DNA of 64,000 nt from Alphaproteobacteria bacterium (lineage in GTDB: Bacteria > Pseudomonadota > Gammaproteobacteria > JAGOUN01), in NCBI GenBank assembly GCA_021151585.1, contig JAGKWX010000001.1, forward strand, positions 86,036-150,035, read 5' to 3'. The notes under the pieces are model-generated. The model ran no database searches, was not told where the DNA came from, and was given only the letters and a program-made list of their open reading frames with translations. A program made the position numbers and the translations under genes. Below, in pieces: positions 7,861 through 16,719 of the stretch. Position 1 is the first letter of the stretch. Every line of letters begins with the position of its first letter.

Positions 7861-10521
7861 TTATATTGTTAGTGGATGTGGTTTGTCACCATCAATGTTA
7901 TATTTTTGTTTCGCTTGTTGCGCCACTTCTTGCGCGACATCACCACGTTTTACTAAAGCTACAATCGCTGTATAAGCTATATAGTAGCGATTGACTTCGA
8001 AAAATTCACGAAGAGCTTCACGCGTATCACTGCGACCAAAACCATCCGTTCCTAATACATGATAATCTGTATTAACAAAGCCGCGAATTTGTTCTGCATA
8101 GGTACGAATGTAATCTGTCGCCGCAACAATCGGTCCAGACATTTTTTCTACACATTGTTCAAGATAACTTGTTTTAGGTGCTTTATCTAAATTTAAATTA
8201 TTATAACGGGCAGCTTGTTCGGCATCACGTTTTAATTCATTAAAACTCGTGACACTCCAGACATCTGCGGAAATTTGAAAATCATGTTCTAATAATTCAG
8301 CTGCTGCTAACGCTTCACGTAAAATCGCACCAGAACTAAATAAATTGACATTGGTTTTGTTTGTTTGCACGCTGCTTCGTAACAAATACATCCCTTTAAT
8401 GATCCCTTCTTCCACACCTTCAGGCATAGCAGGATGAACATATTTTTCATTCATCGCCATAACATAGAAAAAGACATCTTCTTGATCATGAAACATACGT
8501 TGTAAACCATGACGCACAATCACTGCCATTTCATAACCAAATGTTGGATCATAGGCAATACAGGTAGGCACTGTGCTGGCTATCACTAAACTATGACCAT
8601 CTTGATGTTGCAATCCTTCACCATCTAATGTCGTACGTCCAGCAGTACCACCAAACAAAAATCCGCGAGTACGCATGTCAGCAGCAGCCCAAATAAAATC
8701 ACCAATACGCTGAAAACCAAACATCGAGTAATAGGTGAAAACCGGAATCATAGGCAAAGCATTAACGCTATATGAGGTTCCAGCTGCAATCCAAGAAGCT
8801 AAACAACCAGCTTCAGTAATACCTTCCATTAAAATTTGTCCATTTGGCATTTCTTTATAATAAGAAATTTGCGCTTTATCTTCTGGTGTATAACGCTGAC
8901 CAACATGAGAATAAATACCCACTTGACGAAACAAACCCTCCATGCCAAAGGTTCTCACTTCATCAGAAAACATGGGTACAACATATTGGCCAATCGCTTT
9001 ATCCTTTAATAATGCAGACAAAATACGCGCAAGCGCCATCGTCGATGAAATTTCTCTATCGCCAGAACCTTGCACCACCGCATCAAATACATTTAAATCT
9101 GGCACAGGTAGTTTAGGTGCATCACTAAACCGCGCCGGCAAATACCCACCCATCTCATGTCGACGCGCATGCATATACTTAACTTCTTGGCTGTCGTTTC
9201 CAGGATGATAATAATCAAGATTTTTAATTTGTTCATCACTGATAGGTAATTTGAAACGATCGCGAAATAATTGTAATTCTTCAAAAGTCATTTCTAATTG
9301 ATTATGCGCGATATTCTTACTTTCCGCTGGCGCCAAACCATGACCTTTAATTCCCATCAATAAAATAACTGTTGGTCCTTTGCTATTTTTTGTTGCTAAA
9401 TCAAAAGCGGCAAAAACTTTTTTGCGATCATGTCCTGCACGACCTAATGCATTAATTTGCTCATCTGTCATGTCCGCAACTAATGCTGCTAATTCAGGAC
9501 TTTGATTGAAGAAATGTTCACGCATATATTGAGGGCCATTTGCTGCCAAAGTTTGTAAATCGCCATCAACCAAATTATCTAATGCTTTTTGCAAAACACC
9601 CGCTTTGTCTTTCGCAAACAAAGCATCCCATGAACTGTCCCAAACTGCTTTGACGACATTCCAATTGCAACCTTTAAACAAACCTTCCATTTCATCAATA
9701 ATCTTATAATTACTACGCACCAAACCATCTAAACGCTGTAAATTACAATTAACGATATACACTAAGTTGTCTAAATCTTCATTGGCAGCTTGACATAGTG
9801 CTGCTCGTGATTCTGGTTCATCCATTTCACCGTCGCCACAAAATACCCATACACGTCTACCGTGTGTATTTTGCAAACCACGATGTTGTAAATATTTTAG
9901 AAAGCGCGCGGCATATACACCTTGCATTTGCCCAAGACCTAAAGAAACAGTTGCAAATTGCCAAAAGTTTGGCATTAACCATGGGTGTGGATAAGAAGAC
10001 AATCCATGACCACCAATTTCTTGGCGAAAGTTATCGAGATGCTGTTGATCTAAGCGACCTTCCAAATAGGCGCGAGCATAATTAATTTCAGACGAATGGC
10101 CTTGGAAATAGACTAAGTCACCTAATTGCGATTCTGTACGACCTTTGAAAAAATAATTCAAGCCAACTTCATAAGCTGTTGCTATAGAATTACATGATGA
10201 AATATGGCCACCAACACCACCTGTTTTGCGACGAGAACGCAAAATAATCATTAGTGAATTCCAACGATTAATTGCTTCGATTTTTTCTTCTATTTCTATA
10301 TCACCTGGAAACTGAGCTTGCTGATCCGGGGTAAATGAACTGCGGTATCCGGTACGCAATGAGGTCGATGCCACAGGTACGCCAGCTTTCGCTGCTTTTT
10401 GCAAAACTTGATCTAAAATGAATTTCGCACGATCAGCCCCTTCACGCTCAACCAAGGACTCAAGTGCAGCAAGCCATTCTTGGGTTTCTAAGATATCAAC
10501 ATCATTATGATTATTTGTCAT
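7861..10521 (-). CDS. aceE: Pyruvate dehydrogenase E1 component, homodimeric type
   Basis: Thiamine-diphosphate enzyme that decarboxylates pyruvate and transfers the acetyl unit to AceF lipoyl groups. The ThDP motif is seen as FCGDGEMDEPES followed by NLVYIVNCNLQRLDG, and the N-terminal YRSSFTPDQQAQFPGD block is typical of the single-chain E1. I place the start at the ATG at 10521 (MTNNHNDVDIL), giving 886 residues, close to the 887 of E. coli. A TTG-initiated frame runs further upstream into the intergenic region before ampE but its 41 extra residues are hydrophobic and unlike the family. No pdhR regulator is adjacent; ampE lies immediately upstream instead. Confidence 0.97.
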   Translation of the reverse strand: MTNNHNDVDILETQEWLAALESLVEREGADRAKFILDQVLQKAAKAGVPVASTSLRTGYRSSFTPDQQAQFPGDIEIEEKIEAINRWNSLMIILRSRRKTGGVGGHISSCNSIATAYEVGLNYFFKGRTESQLGDLVYFQGHSSEINYARAYLEGRLDQQHLDNFRQEIGGHGLSSYPHPWLMPNFWQFATVSLGLGQMQGVYAARFLKYLQHRGLQNTHGRRVWVFCGDGEMDEPESRAALCQAANEDLDNLVYIVNCNLQRLDGLVRSNYKIIDEMEGLFKGCNWNVVKAVWDSSWDALFAKDKAGVLQKALDNLVDGDLQTLAANGPQYMREHFFNQSPELAALVADMTDEQINALGRAGHDRKKVFAAFDLATKNSKGPTVILLMGIKGHGLAPAESKNIAHNQLEMTFEELQLFRDRFKLPISDEQIKNLDYYHPGNDSQEVKYMHARRHEMGGYLPARFSDAPKLPVPDLNVFDAVVQGSGDREISSTMALARILSALLKDKAIGQYVVPMFSDEVRTFGMEGLFRQVGIYSHVGQRYTPEDKAQISYYKEMPNGQILMEGITEAGCLASWIAAGTSYSVNALPMIPVFTYYSMFGFQRIGDFIWAAADMRTRGFLFGGTAGRTTLDGEGLQHQDGHSLVIASTVPTCIAYDPTFGYEMAVIVRHGLQRMFHDQEDVFFYVMAMNEKYVHPAMPEGVEEGIIKGMYLLRSSVQTNKTNVNLFSSGAILREALAAAELLEHDFQISADVWSVTSFNELKRDAEQAARYNNLNLDKAPKTSYLEQCVEKMSGPIVAATDYIRTYAEQIRGFVNTDYHVLGTDGFGRSDTREALREFFEVNRYYIAYTAIVALVKRGDVAQEVAQQAKQKYNIDGDKPHPLTI

Positions 10522-10589
10522 TCCTACACCTACAATATGCAATAAAACTATACAAGTGCTCAGCCAGCAAACACTGACAATAACACAAC

Positions 10590-11423
10590 CTAAAACAAAA
10601 TAATTAGTGCCAACACTACTAGCCAAATAAATAGTGAACGGCAAACCAAATAATACGCCTCTTCAAATTGAGCCAAAACCATGGTTGTATCTGGAGATTC
10701 CTCAGCACGAACCGCAACATGCCCGCAAGCATATAAAATTTGATACGTTGCTTTCACTTCTGTTTTAAACGATGTTTGCCAGACAGTAAAAATATCAGTA
10801 AAATGGCCAGCCAAACAAAAGCTCAAAGCAAGCAAACGAGCAGGAATCCAATCTAAAACAAACGCTATTTTTTCGGCAAAATGCTGCATTTTTTCCATAA
10901 CATTATCACAGTGATAAACAGATAACTTATGTATCATACGGTACAATACTGCGCCCACGGGGCCACAAACAACAAACCAAAATAAAACAGCGAAAACACG
11001 TTGCAACGATGCACGATAAAAGGCTTTCATCAGTAGATCAGGAGTAATGTCACCAGTCTCGAGCACATCAAAGTACTCAAATAAAAGAGCGCGCGCACTT
11101 TCAAGGTTACCTAACTCAATTTGTTCATAACACTCACGAATCTGGACACGAAGATGCGTATTTCCTAGACAGTATATCAACACAATTAAATCAAAGATCC
11201 AACTTGCCCAGCCAAAAGACACTTGTGCCAATACCCAATGCGCTAAAAAAATAACAGCTACCACTGGAATGATGCTAAATGGCAGAGCGAAATACGCATT
11301 TCTCTTAACCATAAGAGTTATTTTTTGAGAATATTGTTCAAACCAATGATGTTCGCGCCAAGGATGAATGAAAACTGCCATACGCTCAGCCAGCAAAGCC
11401 AACAAAATGATAATCAACGACAT
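10590..11423 (-). CDS. ampE: AmpE-like inner membrane protein
   Basis: 277 residues with several hydrophobic segments: the N-terminal SLIIILLALLAERMAVFIHP, AYFALPFSIIPVVAVIFLAH near residue 45, VFAVLFWFVVCGPVGAVLYR in the middle, and a last one in SLFIWLVVLALIILF at the C-terminus. The AERM...HHWFEQY start and the position directly after ampD identify AmpE, a membrane protein of unknown biochemical role linked to beta-lactamase induction and peptidoglycan recycling in enterobacteria. It ends 68 bp before aceE. The family belongs to the CobD/AmpE-like membrane proteins. No ampC or ampR is visible in the window. Confidence 0.87.
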   Translation of the reverse strand: MSLIIILLALLAERMAVFIHPWREHHWFEQYSQKITLMVKRNAYFALPFSIIPVVAVIFLAHWVLAQVSFGWASWIFDLIVLIYCLGNTHLRVQIRECYEQIELGNLESARALLFEYFDVLETGDITPDLLMKAFYRASLQRVFAVLFWFVVCGPVGAVLYRMIHKLSVYHCDNVMEKMQHFAEKIAFVLDWIPARLLALSFCLAGHFTDIFTVWQTSFKTEVKATYQILYACGHVAVRAEESPDTTMVLAQFEEAYYLVCRSLFIWLVVLALIILF

Positions 11424-11438
11424 AATACGCTCCGCATC

Positions 11439-11996
11439 CTATTTTAAGATGTGCATTAGACCATAATAATGCGTCCAATCAAAGTATGGACCAGGGTCAG
11501 TTTTACGATTTGGCGCAATATCACTATGACCAACGATAGTTTTTGGCGTAATGCCTGGATAAATTTTCATCAACATCCGGGTAATATGCGCCAATTGTTG
11601 GTACTGAATGCTTTCGAAAGGCAAGACATCGCTACCTTCTAGCTCAATACCTATAGAAAAATCATTGCAAGCGGAACGCCCATGAAAATTTGATTGACCT
11701 GCATGCCACGCACGCAGATGAAAAGGAACAAATTGTATCACTTCACCACTACGACGAATAAACAAATGCGCCGAGACTCTTAACTGCGCAATGTCTGCAT
11801 AAGAAGAATGCTTGTCCACTTGCAAACGTCCCATAAACAAATCTTCAACATCACCCCCGCCAAATACCCCCGACGGAAGACTAATATTATGAATAACAAG
11901 TAAATCAATAGCCATACCCAGCGGACGATCATCACAATGTGGCGAAGCGGCAAAACGGCTCCCGACCAACAAGCCATCTGAATTAATATTATACAT
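11439..11996 (-). CDS. ampD: AmpD, 1,6-anhydro-N-acetylmuramyl-L-alanine amidase
   Basis: A zinc amidase of 185 residues that cleaves the muramyl-peptide bond of recycled anhydromuropeptides in the cytoplasm. Zinc ligands appear in the family positions: His in LLVIHNISLP near residue 36, and His plus Asp in TIVGHSDIAPNRKTDPGPYF near the C-terminus. The start at 11996 aligns well with AmpD homologues (LLVGSRFAASPHCDDRP), yet two TATAAT sequences occur at 11995-12000 and 11988-11993, right on the start codon. If either is a functional -10, translation would begin at a TTG a few codons inside. It is divergent from the orphan gene at 12.1 kb and co-directional with ampE. Confidence 0.93.
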   Translation of the reverse strand: MYNINSDGLLVGSRFAASPHCDDRPLGMAIDLLVIHNISLPSGVFGGGDVEDLFMGRLQVDKHSSYADIAQLRVSAHLFIRRSGEVIQFVPFHLRAWHAGQSNFHGRSACNDFSIGIELEGSDVLPFESIQYQQLAHITRMLMKIYPGITPKTIVGHSDIAPNRKTDPGPYFDWTHYYGLMHILK

Positions 11997-12088
11997 TATA
12001 CCGCTGCTTAGAAAAAATAGTGAATTTCATATATTGTCTCAAAAAAACGAGCAAAAACATAGAAATGTAGCAAAATATTACAAAACAT

Positions 12089-12097
12089 TGATATAAT
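12089..12097 (+). promoter_or_regulatory. Candidate extended -10 promoter for the orphan gene
   Basis: The sequence TGATATAAT is a perfect -10 hexamer preceded by a TGN extension, placed about 26 bp before the first ATG of the downstream frame. No good -35 hexamer is found 16-18 bp upstream, consistent with an extended -10 class promoter. A start of transcription near 12104 would put the TTG at 12108 almost at the RNA end, which favours the ATG at 12123. Confidence 0.4.
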
Positions 12098-12122
12098 AAG
12101 AACAATTTTGAATATCACTTTG

Positions 12123-13724
12123 ATGCCTGCAATGCGACAATTTTTACTTTATCCCCTAATTAATGCTAAAGATAATGCAGATAAATGCCAAGAACTTGCG
12201 CCCATTGCAAACAAGGAGTCAATAAGAGCTCATTCTAGCGGTGCGCAAGCCGTTGCCATACCGCACAACAACAAACTTAATCACAGTGCTCAACCAACTA
12301 AAAACAAAAAAAAACAGGTCGAAATTGATAAGAACGCCGAGATGGTTGTTTATGAAACCAGCTACCCCTCAGGAACGTCGCAAAATCGACACGATGACCT
12401 CATCGCCGCCATAAAAAATCCGCTGACAGTGCCAATAAAAACAGGCGATGCGAAAAATAGCAATTCAACACATCGATTTCAAGAATTTCTAGGCACATAT
12501 CATCACTTGAGCGCAAAAGAGCTCGCAGATATCAATACACAACTACTGCGTTGTACACATCAAATTCTACATGACCACTTTCCAAATCTTGCTGAAGAAA
12601 AACGATTATATGCCTTTATTTTTTTTAAAGCGCTACTGGCAAAAAATACAAGTGCCAACCCCAGAACGTTTGAAGCAACGACTCACAATATTACAAAAAA
12701 ATTTGCTAAACTCATGAAGAACAATAAATTCCAAACGTTGTTCTCAGAATTGTCTCTGTATATCGACAGTCTGCTTGGACTAAGAGACGCAACACCAATA
12801 TCGTATTTCGAACAACTGTTTATTGCCGCTTTTTTAACTAACGCAGCCAAACTCGAACAATCCTCACCAGCAAGATGGAGAGCAAATCTCCAGGAAAAAA
12901 TTGAACTCAATCACTATTTTGAACAAAAAACTGACGCTATTAATGACGCTATCGAGCAATCCTGCGCACAACACGGCATGACACAATTGCTTTTTGAAAA
13001 CTATTTACTCGAAAATTTATATCATTTTTCCATCTTCGCCACAAGCGAACCCGACATCGCCAATGAAATCAAAAATATTTTCAACATATTTGTCGCTCAA
13101 TTACAACCAGTGTGGGCGGTACTCCCTGAGTCTATACCACTCTGGAGGCGCGCTCACTTTTTGCACACCCATGGCAATCAACTATTCATTAGCACAGACG
13201 CAGAAATCACTCACCTCTTCATGGCGCATAATGCAAAACTAAATAGCAACCCCTCAATTCATACCGAATTTTTTTCTAGAAAAATTCGTTCAAATACCGC
13301 CCCTCTTTATTTAGGGCCCGCTGGTTGTAAAAACATCAAAGAGCTGAAACACGATTTAAAACAAAATCAATACAAAAAATACCTGGAATTGGCAAGCTTT
13401 ACTCTTGGCTTGCTGATGTGTGCGCTGGCTGCCCTGAGTCAACATCAGAGGCTTATTCATCTAAGCAATGTAGAAAAAAACGCCACCATGGTTTTATTTA
13501 TCGGCGCCGGAACATTGATCACATCCCTTACAGCATTTTACGATAGAGCCATAAGGGCGCACAACGAAGCAGCGATTAAAAAAACACTCAGCGTTTTTTC
13601 TAAAGCTCCCGGCGCGCAACTATATCAACCGACGCATCATACTAGCGAACAAAGCAATGACATAGAAGCTCAGGCTAATCCGTTAAAGCACGAGAATAAT
13701 ATCAACTCACCGTACCTGAGATAA
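12123..13724 (+). CDS. Orphan protein with two C-terminal membrane segments, candidate effector
   Basis: I do not recognise this protein. The frame is open from a TTG at 12108 (538 codons); the ATG at 12123 fits better with the extended -10 upstream, leaving 533 residues. Numbering from the TTG, residues up to about 110 are polar and low complexity, rich in Asn, Lys, His and Gln (including KNKKKQ). The middle 130-420 is mixed and largely helical. Two hydrophobic segments follow: ASFTLGLLMCALAALS (about 427-444) and MVLFIGAGTLITSLTAFY (about 458-478). The last 50 residues are hydrophilic. There is no signal peptide. The shape, cytosolic N-terminal bulk plus a membrane hairpin, resembles translocated effectors of intracellular bacteria, but this is only inference. 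It is flanked by ampD (divergent) and another orphan. Confidence 0.7.
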   Translation: MPAMRQFLLYPLINAKDNADKCQELAPIANKESIRAHSSGAQAVAIPHNNKLNHSAQPTKNKKKQVEIDKNAEMVVYETSYPSGTSQNRHDDLIAAIKNPLTVPIKTGDAKNSNSTHRFQEFLGTYHHLSAKELADINTQLLRCTHQILHDHFPNLAEEKRLYAFIFFKALLAKNTSANPRTFEATTHNITKKFAKLMKNNKFQTLFSELSLYIDSLLGLRDATPISYFEQLFIAAFLTNAAKLEQSSPARWRANLQEKIELNHYFEQKTDAINDAIEQSCAQHGMTQLLFENYLLENLYHFSIFATSEPDIANEIKNIFNIFVAQLQPVWAVLPESIPLWRRAHFLHTHGNQLFISTDAEITHLFMAHNAKLNSNPSIHTEFFSRKIRSNTAPLYLGPAGCKNIKELKHDLKQNQYKKYLELASFTLGLLMCALAALSQHQRLIHLSNVEKNATMVLFIGAGTLITSLTAFYDRAIRAHNEAAIKKTLSVFSKAPGAQLYQPTHHTSEQSNDIEAQANPLKHENNINSPYLR

Positions 13725-13818
13725 CACATAAGATTTGGCTGTAAAAAAATATGTAGAAATCGTACGATGTTGTGCTATATTACTCACATTATTAAGAAAC
13801 CCTTAAGAGATTAAAACC

Positions 13819-14100
13819 ATGCTGAACTCGCTCAACGGATTATTTCACGCTCACAAGCCTGGCAATACAACAGTTGATAACGTCGAAAAGTTACTTTTAC
13901 AAGGCATGTTTAGCGCTTTTGATCATCTTACCAATGCAGCCCTGGATATAGCCAACGCCCCAGACTGCATCAACACAGATGCAAAACTATCGGCAACTAC
14001 GGCTTCTCATGGACTAGTGGGTGGCGTAGCTGGACTCTATGCTCAACAAACCGTTGGGAAAAATTTTGTTGTCCAAACAACAGCATATCTAGCTAAGTAA
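13819..14100 (+). CDS. Small orphan protein, 93 residues
   Basis: No family recognised. The protein begins MLNSLNGLFHAHKPGN, has a helical middle (VEKLLLQGMFSAFDHLTNA) and a Gly/Ala-rich end (HGLVGGVAGLYAQQTVGK). There is no clear signal peptide or full membrane segment. A weak AAGAGA ribosome site precedes the ATG. It lies 94 bp downstream of the larger orphan, on the same strand, and is followed by a hairpin at 14112-14132, so the two may share a transcript; a TATATT at roughly 13774 could also give it its own promoter. Confidence 0.5.
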   Translation: MLNSLNGLFHAHKPGNTTVDNVEKLLLQGMFSAFDHLTNAALDIANAPDCINTDAKLSATTASHGLVGGVAGLYAQQTVGKNFVVQTTAYLAK

Positions 14101-14111
14101 CACAACTCAGA

Positions 14112-14132
14112 TAAGGGCGACTACCGCCCTTA
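14112..14132 (+). terminator. Hairpin between convergent genes, weak terminator
   Basis: TAAGGGCG and CGCCCTTA form a perfect 8-bp stem around a 5-base loop just after the 93-residue orphan. The U-tract is poor on both strands, so efficiency is uncertain. It also lies beyond the end of the cation transporter on the other strand and may act in both directions. Confidence 0.45.
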
Positions 14133-14176
14133 CTGTAAATTCCGCCGTTAACGCTTGCTAAACATACTTAAGATGC

Positions 14177-15058
14177 CTAACCTTGCATCGAGCCACGCTC
14201 CACCTGAATAGTAACATGACCAATACCGAATTCTTGTTGTAATGACTGAGCAAGCAGCAATAATTCATGATCATCTAAATAACGCACAGGCACTACAAGG
14301 TGAGCGGTTAAGGCTACTTCTGTCGTGCTTAAACCCCAAACATGCAAATCATGAACCTCTGTCACATCAGGCCAAGATTTTAAATAAGCACAAACCTGAT
14401 TAATATCTACTTGTTCGGGCACGGCATCAAGAATCAGATTCATGGATCGCTTAAACAAAGACCATGTCCCAGCAACAATAATCACCATAATCGTTAAGCC
14501 AACAACAGGGTCTAACCAATACCACTGTAAAAAATGAATCGCTACTCCGACAGTAACAACACCAATCGAAATTAAGGCATCAAACATTAAATGCAAAAAA
14601 GCGGCTTTAACGTTAATATCTTTGTGGCCGCCCCTGAACAGCAAAGCGGTACCAGCATTCATAAATACGCCGATTAAGGCAACAGCTACGACAATTTTTT
14701 CACTGACGGCCTGAGAATGCAATAGATGATCAACAGCGCTAATGGCTATCATAAATGCTGTAGCAATTAAAATCAGTGCATTTAAAAAAGCGGCTAATAC
14801 CGAAGTTCGCTTATAACCATAACTAAAACGGTCAGCTGGTCGACGCCTTTGCAAATAATTTGCACCCCAAGCAAAAGCAAGCCCTAAAACATCACCCAGG
14901 TTATGACCAGCATCAGCTAATAAACTAGAAGAATGCGCAAAAAGCGCAAAAATTGCTTCTACTAAAGCAAAACCAAGATTAATTAAAATAGCAATGAGAA
15001 ATGCACGACCGATTTTTTCTGTTGTATCGCTGTGATCGTGGGTATGACAATAATTCAC
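14177..15058 (-). CDS. Cation diffusion facilitator family metal efflux protein
   Basis: 293 residues with the CDF architecture: a His-rich N-terminus (CHTHDHSD), six predicted membrane segments to about residue 210, and a cytoplasmic ferredoxin-like tail. Metal-site residues are visible in LADAGHNLGDVLG (segment 2) and LMFDALISIG (segment 5), the HxxxD/HxxxD pattern here appearing as HNLGD and LMFDA with a His just before (FLHLMFD). Proteins of this ZitB/CzcD type export Zn(II), and sometimes Cd(II) or Co(II), in exchange for protons. The start is a GTG at 15058 with GGAG upstream. It lies downstream of the porin gene but separated by a hairpin, so it may be transcribed separately. Confidence 0.9.
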   Translation of the reverse strand: MNYCHTHDHSDTTEKIGRAFLIAILINLGFALVEAIFALFAHSSSLLADAGHNLGDVLGLAFAWGANYLQRRRPADRFSYGYKRTSVLAAFLNALILIATAFMIAISAVDHLLHSQAVSEKIVVAVALIGVFMNAGTALLFRGGHKDINVKAAFLHLMFDALISIGVVTVGVAIHFLQWYWLDPVVGLTIMVIIVAGTWSLFKRSMNLILDAVPEQVDINQVCAYLKSWPDVTEVHDLHVWGLSTTEVALTAHLVVPVRYLDDHELLLLAQSLQQEFGIGHVTIQVERGSMQG

Positions 15059-15112
15059 AACAACATACTCCGTGTTTTATCTAGCGGCAAGATTTAACTT
15101 GCTGAACGCCAA

Positions 15113-15138
15113 TAAGGGCAAGCATAAGCCCGCCCTTA
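15113..15138 (-). terminator. Possible terminator after the porin gene
   Basis: TAAGGGC (15113-15119) and GCCCTTA (15132-15138) can pair around a 12-base loop that itself contains GGGCTTATGCTTGCCC-type partial pairing. It begins 17 bp beyond the porin stop on the minus strand. The following T-run is short, so this is a modest candidate. Confidence 0.4.
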
Positions 15139-15155
15139 AAGCACAAATGACTTTA

Positions 15156-16628
15156 TTAGAAAAACAAGTCAAAGCGAAGTGTAACAGTATTATAACTTTC
15201 ACCTTGGCTTGCATTATTTTTCGTTGGCGAGCCCTTTAAATTAGCTGAATCAGAATTGCTGTAGCCAATGTTATGCATCCATTCAAGGCTTAGCGCTGTG
15301 TTACGCCAAATAGCCGTGCTGTAAACCAAACCATAGTTTTTCGCAGGAACACCAATTGATAATGCCTGCCAGCTTTGACCATAATCCACGGCGACATAAC
15401 TTGGATGCCATAAAACAAAAGAATAAGCCGCTTGAATATCTAAGGCTTTAGGTTGCGCTCCATGACCATTATAACTCAAATCACTTTGTGCAAATTCTTT
15501 GGTCGCAGTGACGTACTCAGCTAACAAAGTATAATCTTTGTAACCAAACATCGCGTTCATATCAATACCTGGAACACGATAAACTAAATCTTCAGATGTG
15601 CTATTTTGAGCAAAGCCTGTACCAGACGAGCCATCGCCTTGCAAACCACCTGAACTTGCAATATTTGACGTATAGCTGGCACCCAAAGTCGCTGAATAAT
15701 CACCATGAGCAAAATTCACGCCCGCATTAGCACCGTAATCTTCAACATCATCACTAGAAGCAGGGTTGCCATCAATTTCGTTCGCGCCTTGATAAGCGTA
15801 AACAGCCGCAAATGGAGCAACTTCAGTATTAGCAGAATAATAACCAACATTAAGAGCTCGCGTTTGAATACGACCCAAAGTCTTGGTGGAAAGACTTGAA
15901 ACCATGTAGTTAGAGTAACGACCAAAGGGTACATACATTTGACCCAAACTCGCATAGAAAGGCGATGTTGTAAAATCACCAATGGTGATATACCCTTGAC
16001 CCAGCTGGACTTCAGAATTATTTACAGCATTAACTTCGCCGTTACCACCTGAATTATAAGCGAAGGTCATAAAACCGCTCACCCAACGGTTACCTTCAAC
16101 AAAAGTATCCACTTCAGCATCTGTTAAATTAAAATTTGTCCCAGCTGGTGTTGAGTTATAGGGGGTTGTATACTCTGATGTGCCCTCTATTTCACCTGAG
16201 AAAATAACTTTAGTAGAATCTGGGTAAACCTGACCCGCTTGCTGATACGCATTAATTTCGGCTTTGCGAAGATTTAACAAGGCAACATCATTGTTAATAC
16301 CAGGATTGTTAACAATTAAACTAGAACCATCATAACGCGGTTCAACGCCAATATAGTTTGCAACTAATACATTTTCTGGCGGCACTAATTGAGTTACTTG
16401 CGATGAGGTTGCTAAAACAGGGGCAGAATTAGCAGAAGATGTCGTTGATTGCTTTGAATTCTGCGACTGATTGCTATTAACCTTAGCCTCTAACGCCGCT
16501 AACTGAGCTTGTAATGTTTGAACTTCCTGTTGCAAAGTAGATTCTGTTGCAGCTGTTTGCGCAAAAACAGATGAGCCGTAGCCCAAGACCCCTGCTGCAG
16601 CAAGAACCAAAGTAATTTTTTTTACCAT
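15156..16628 (-). CDS. LbtU-like coiled-coil outer membrane porin
   Basis: 490 residues. A Sec signal peptide is clear (MVKKITLVLAAAGVLGYGSS, cleavage after VFAQ or nearby), followed by a short coiled coil (LQQEVQTLQAQLAALEAKV, about residues 32-50), a Ser/Gln/Asn-rich linker, and a beta-rich C-terminal half with alternating aromatic residues. The last residues are RFDLFF, ending in Phe as outer membrane barrels do for BAM recognition. This combination of coiled coil plus barrel resembles the LbtU siderophore porin family of Legionella and Coxiella relatives. The substrate cannot be read from sequence. A GAGG element precedes the ATG by 11 bases. Confidence 0.75.
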   Translation of the reverse strand: MVKKITLVLAAAGVLGYGSSVFAQTAATESTLQQEVQTLQAQLAALEAKVNSNQSQNSKQSTTSSANSAPVLATSSQVTQLVPPENVLVANYIGVEPRYDGSSLIVNNPGINNDVALLNLRKAEINAYQQAGQVYPDSTKVIFSGEIEGTSEYTTPYNSTPAGTNFNLTDAEVDTFVEGNRWVSGFMTFAYNSGGNGEVNAVNNSEVQLGQGYITIGDFTTSPFYASLGQMYVPFGRYSNYMVSSLSTKTLGRIQTRALNVGYYSANTEVAPFAAVYAYQGANEIDGNPASSDDVEDYGANAGVNFAHGDYSATLGASYTSNIASSGGLQGDGSSGTGFAQNSTSEDLVYRVPGIDMNAMFGYKDYTLLAEYVTATKEFAQSDLSYNGHGAQPKALDIQAAYSFVLWHPSYVAVDYGQSWQALSIGVPAKNYGLVYSTAIWRNTALSLEWMHNIGYSNSDSANLKGSPTKNNASQGESYNTVTLRFDLFF

Positions 16629-16719
16629 TTGTTATAAAACCTCATTTAGATAATTAAAATACGGAAACGCGCGAATCCTGACAGAATACCGCATGAAATA
16701 CAATGCCTTACTATAAAAA

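Noticed and set aside
10522..10644. 41-residue hydrophobic N-terminal extension of aceE from a TTG
   Set aside because: The ATG at 10521 gives the normal family length; the extension is intergenic and ampE-overlapping sequence, not a signal peptide.
12683..12910. Minus-strand frame of 75 codons inside the orphan gene
   Set aside because: It is antisense to a longer frame with more regular protein-like composition and has no start context.
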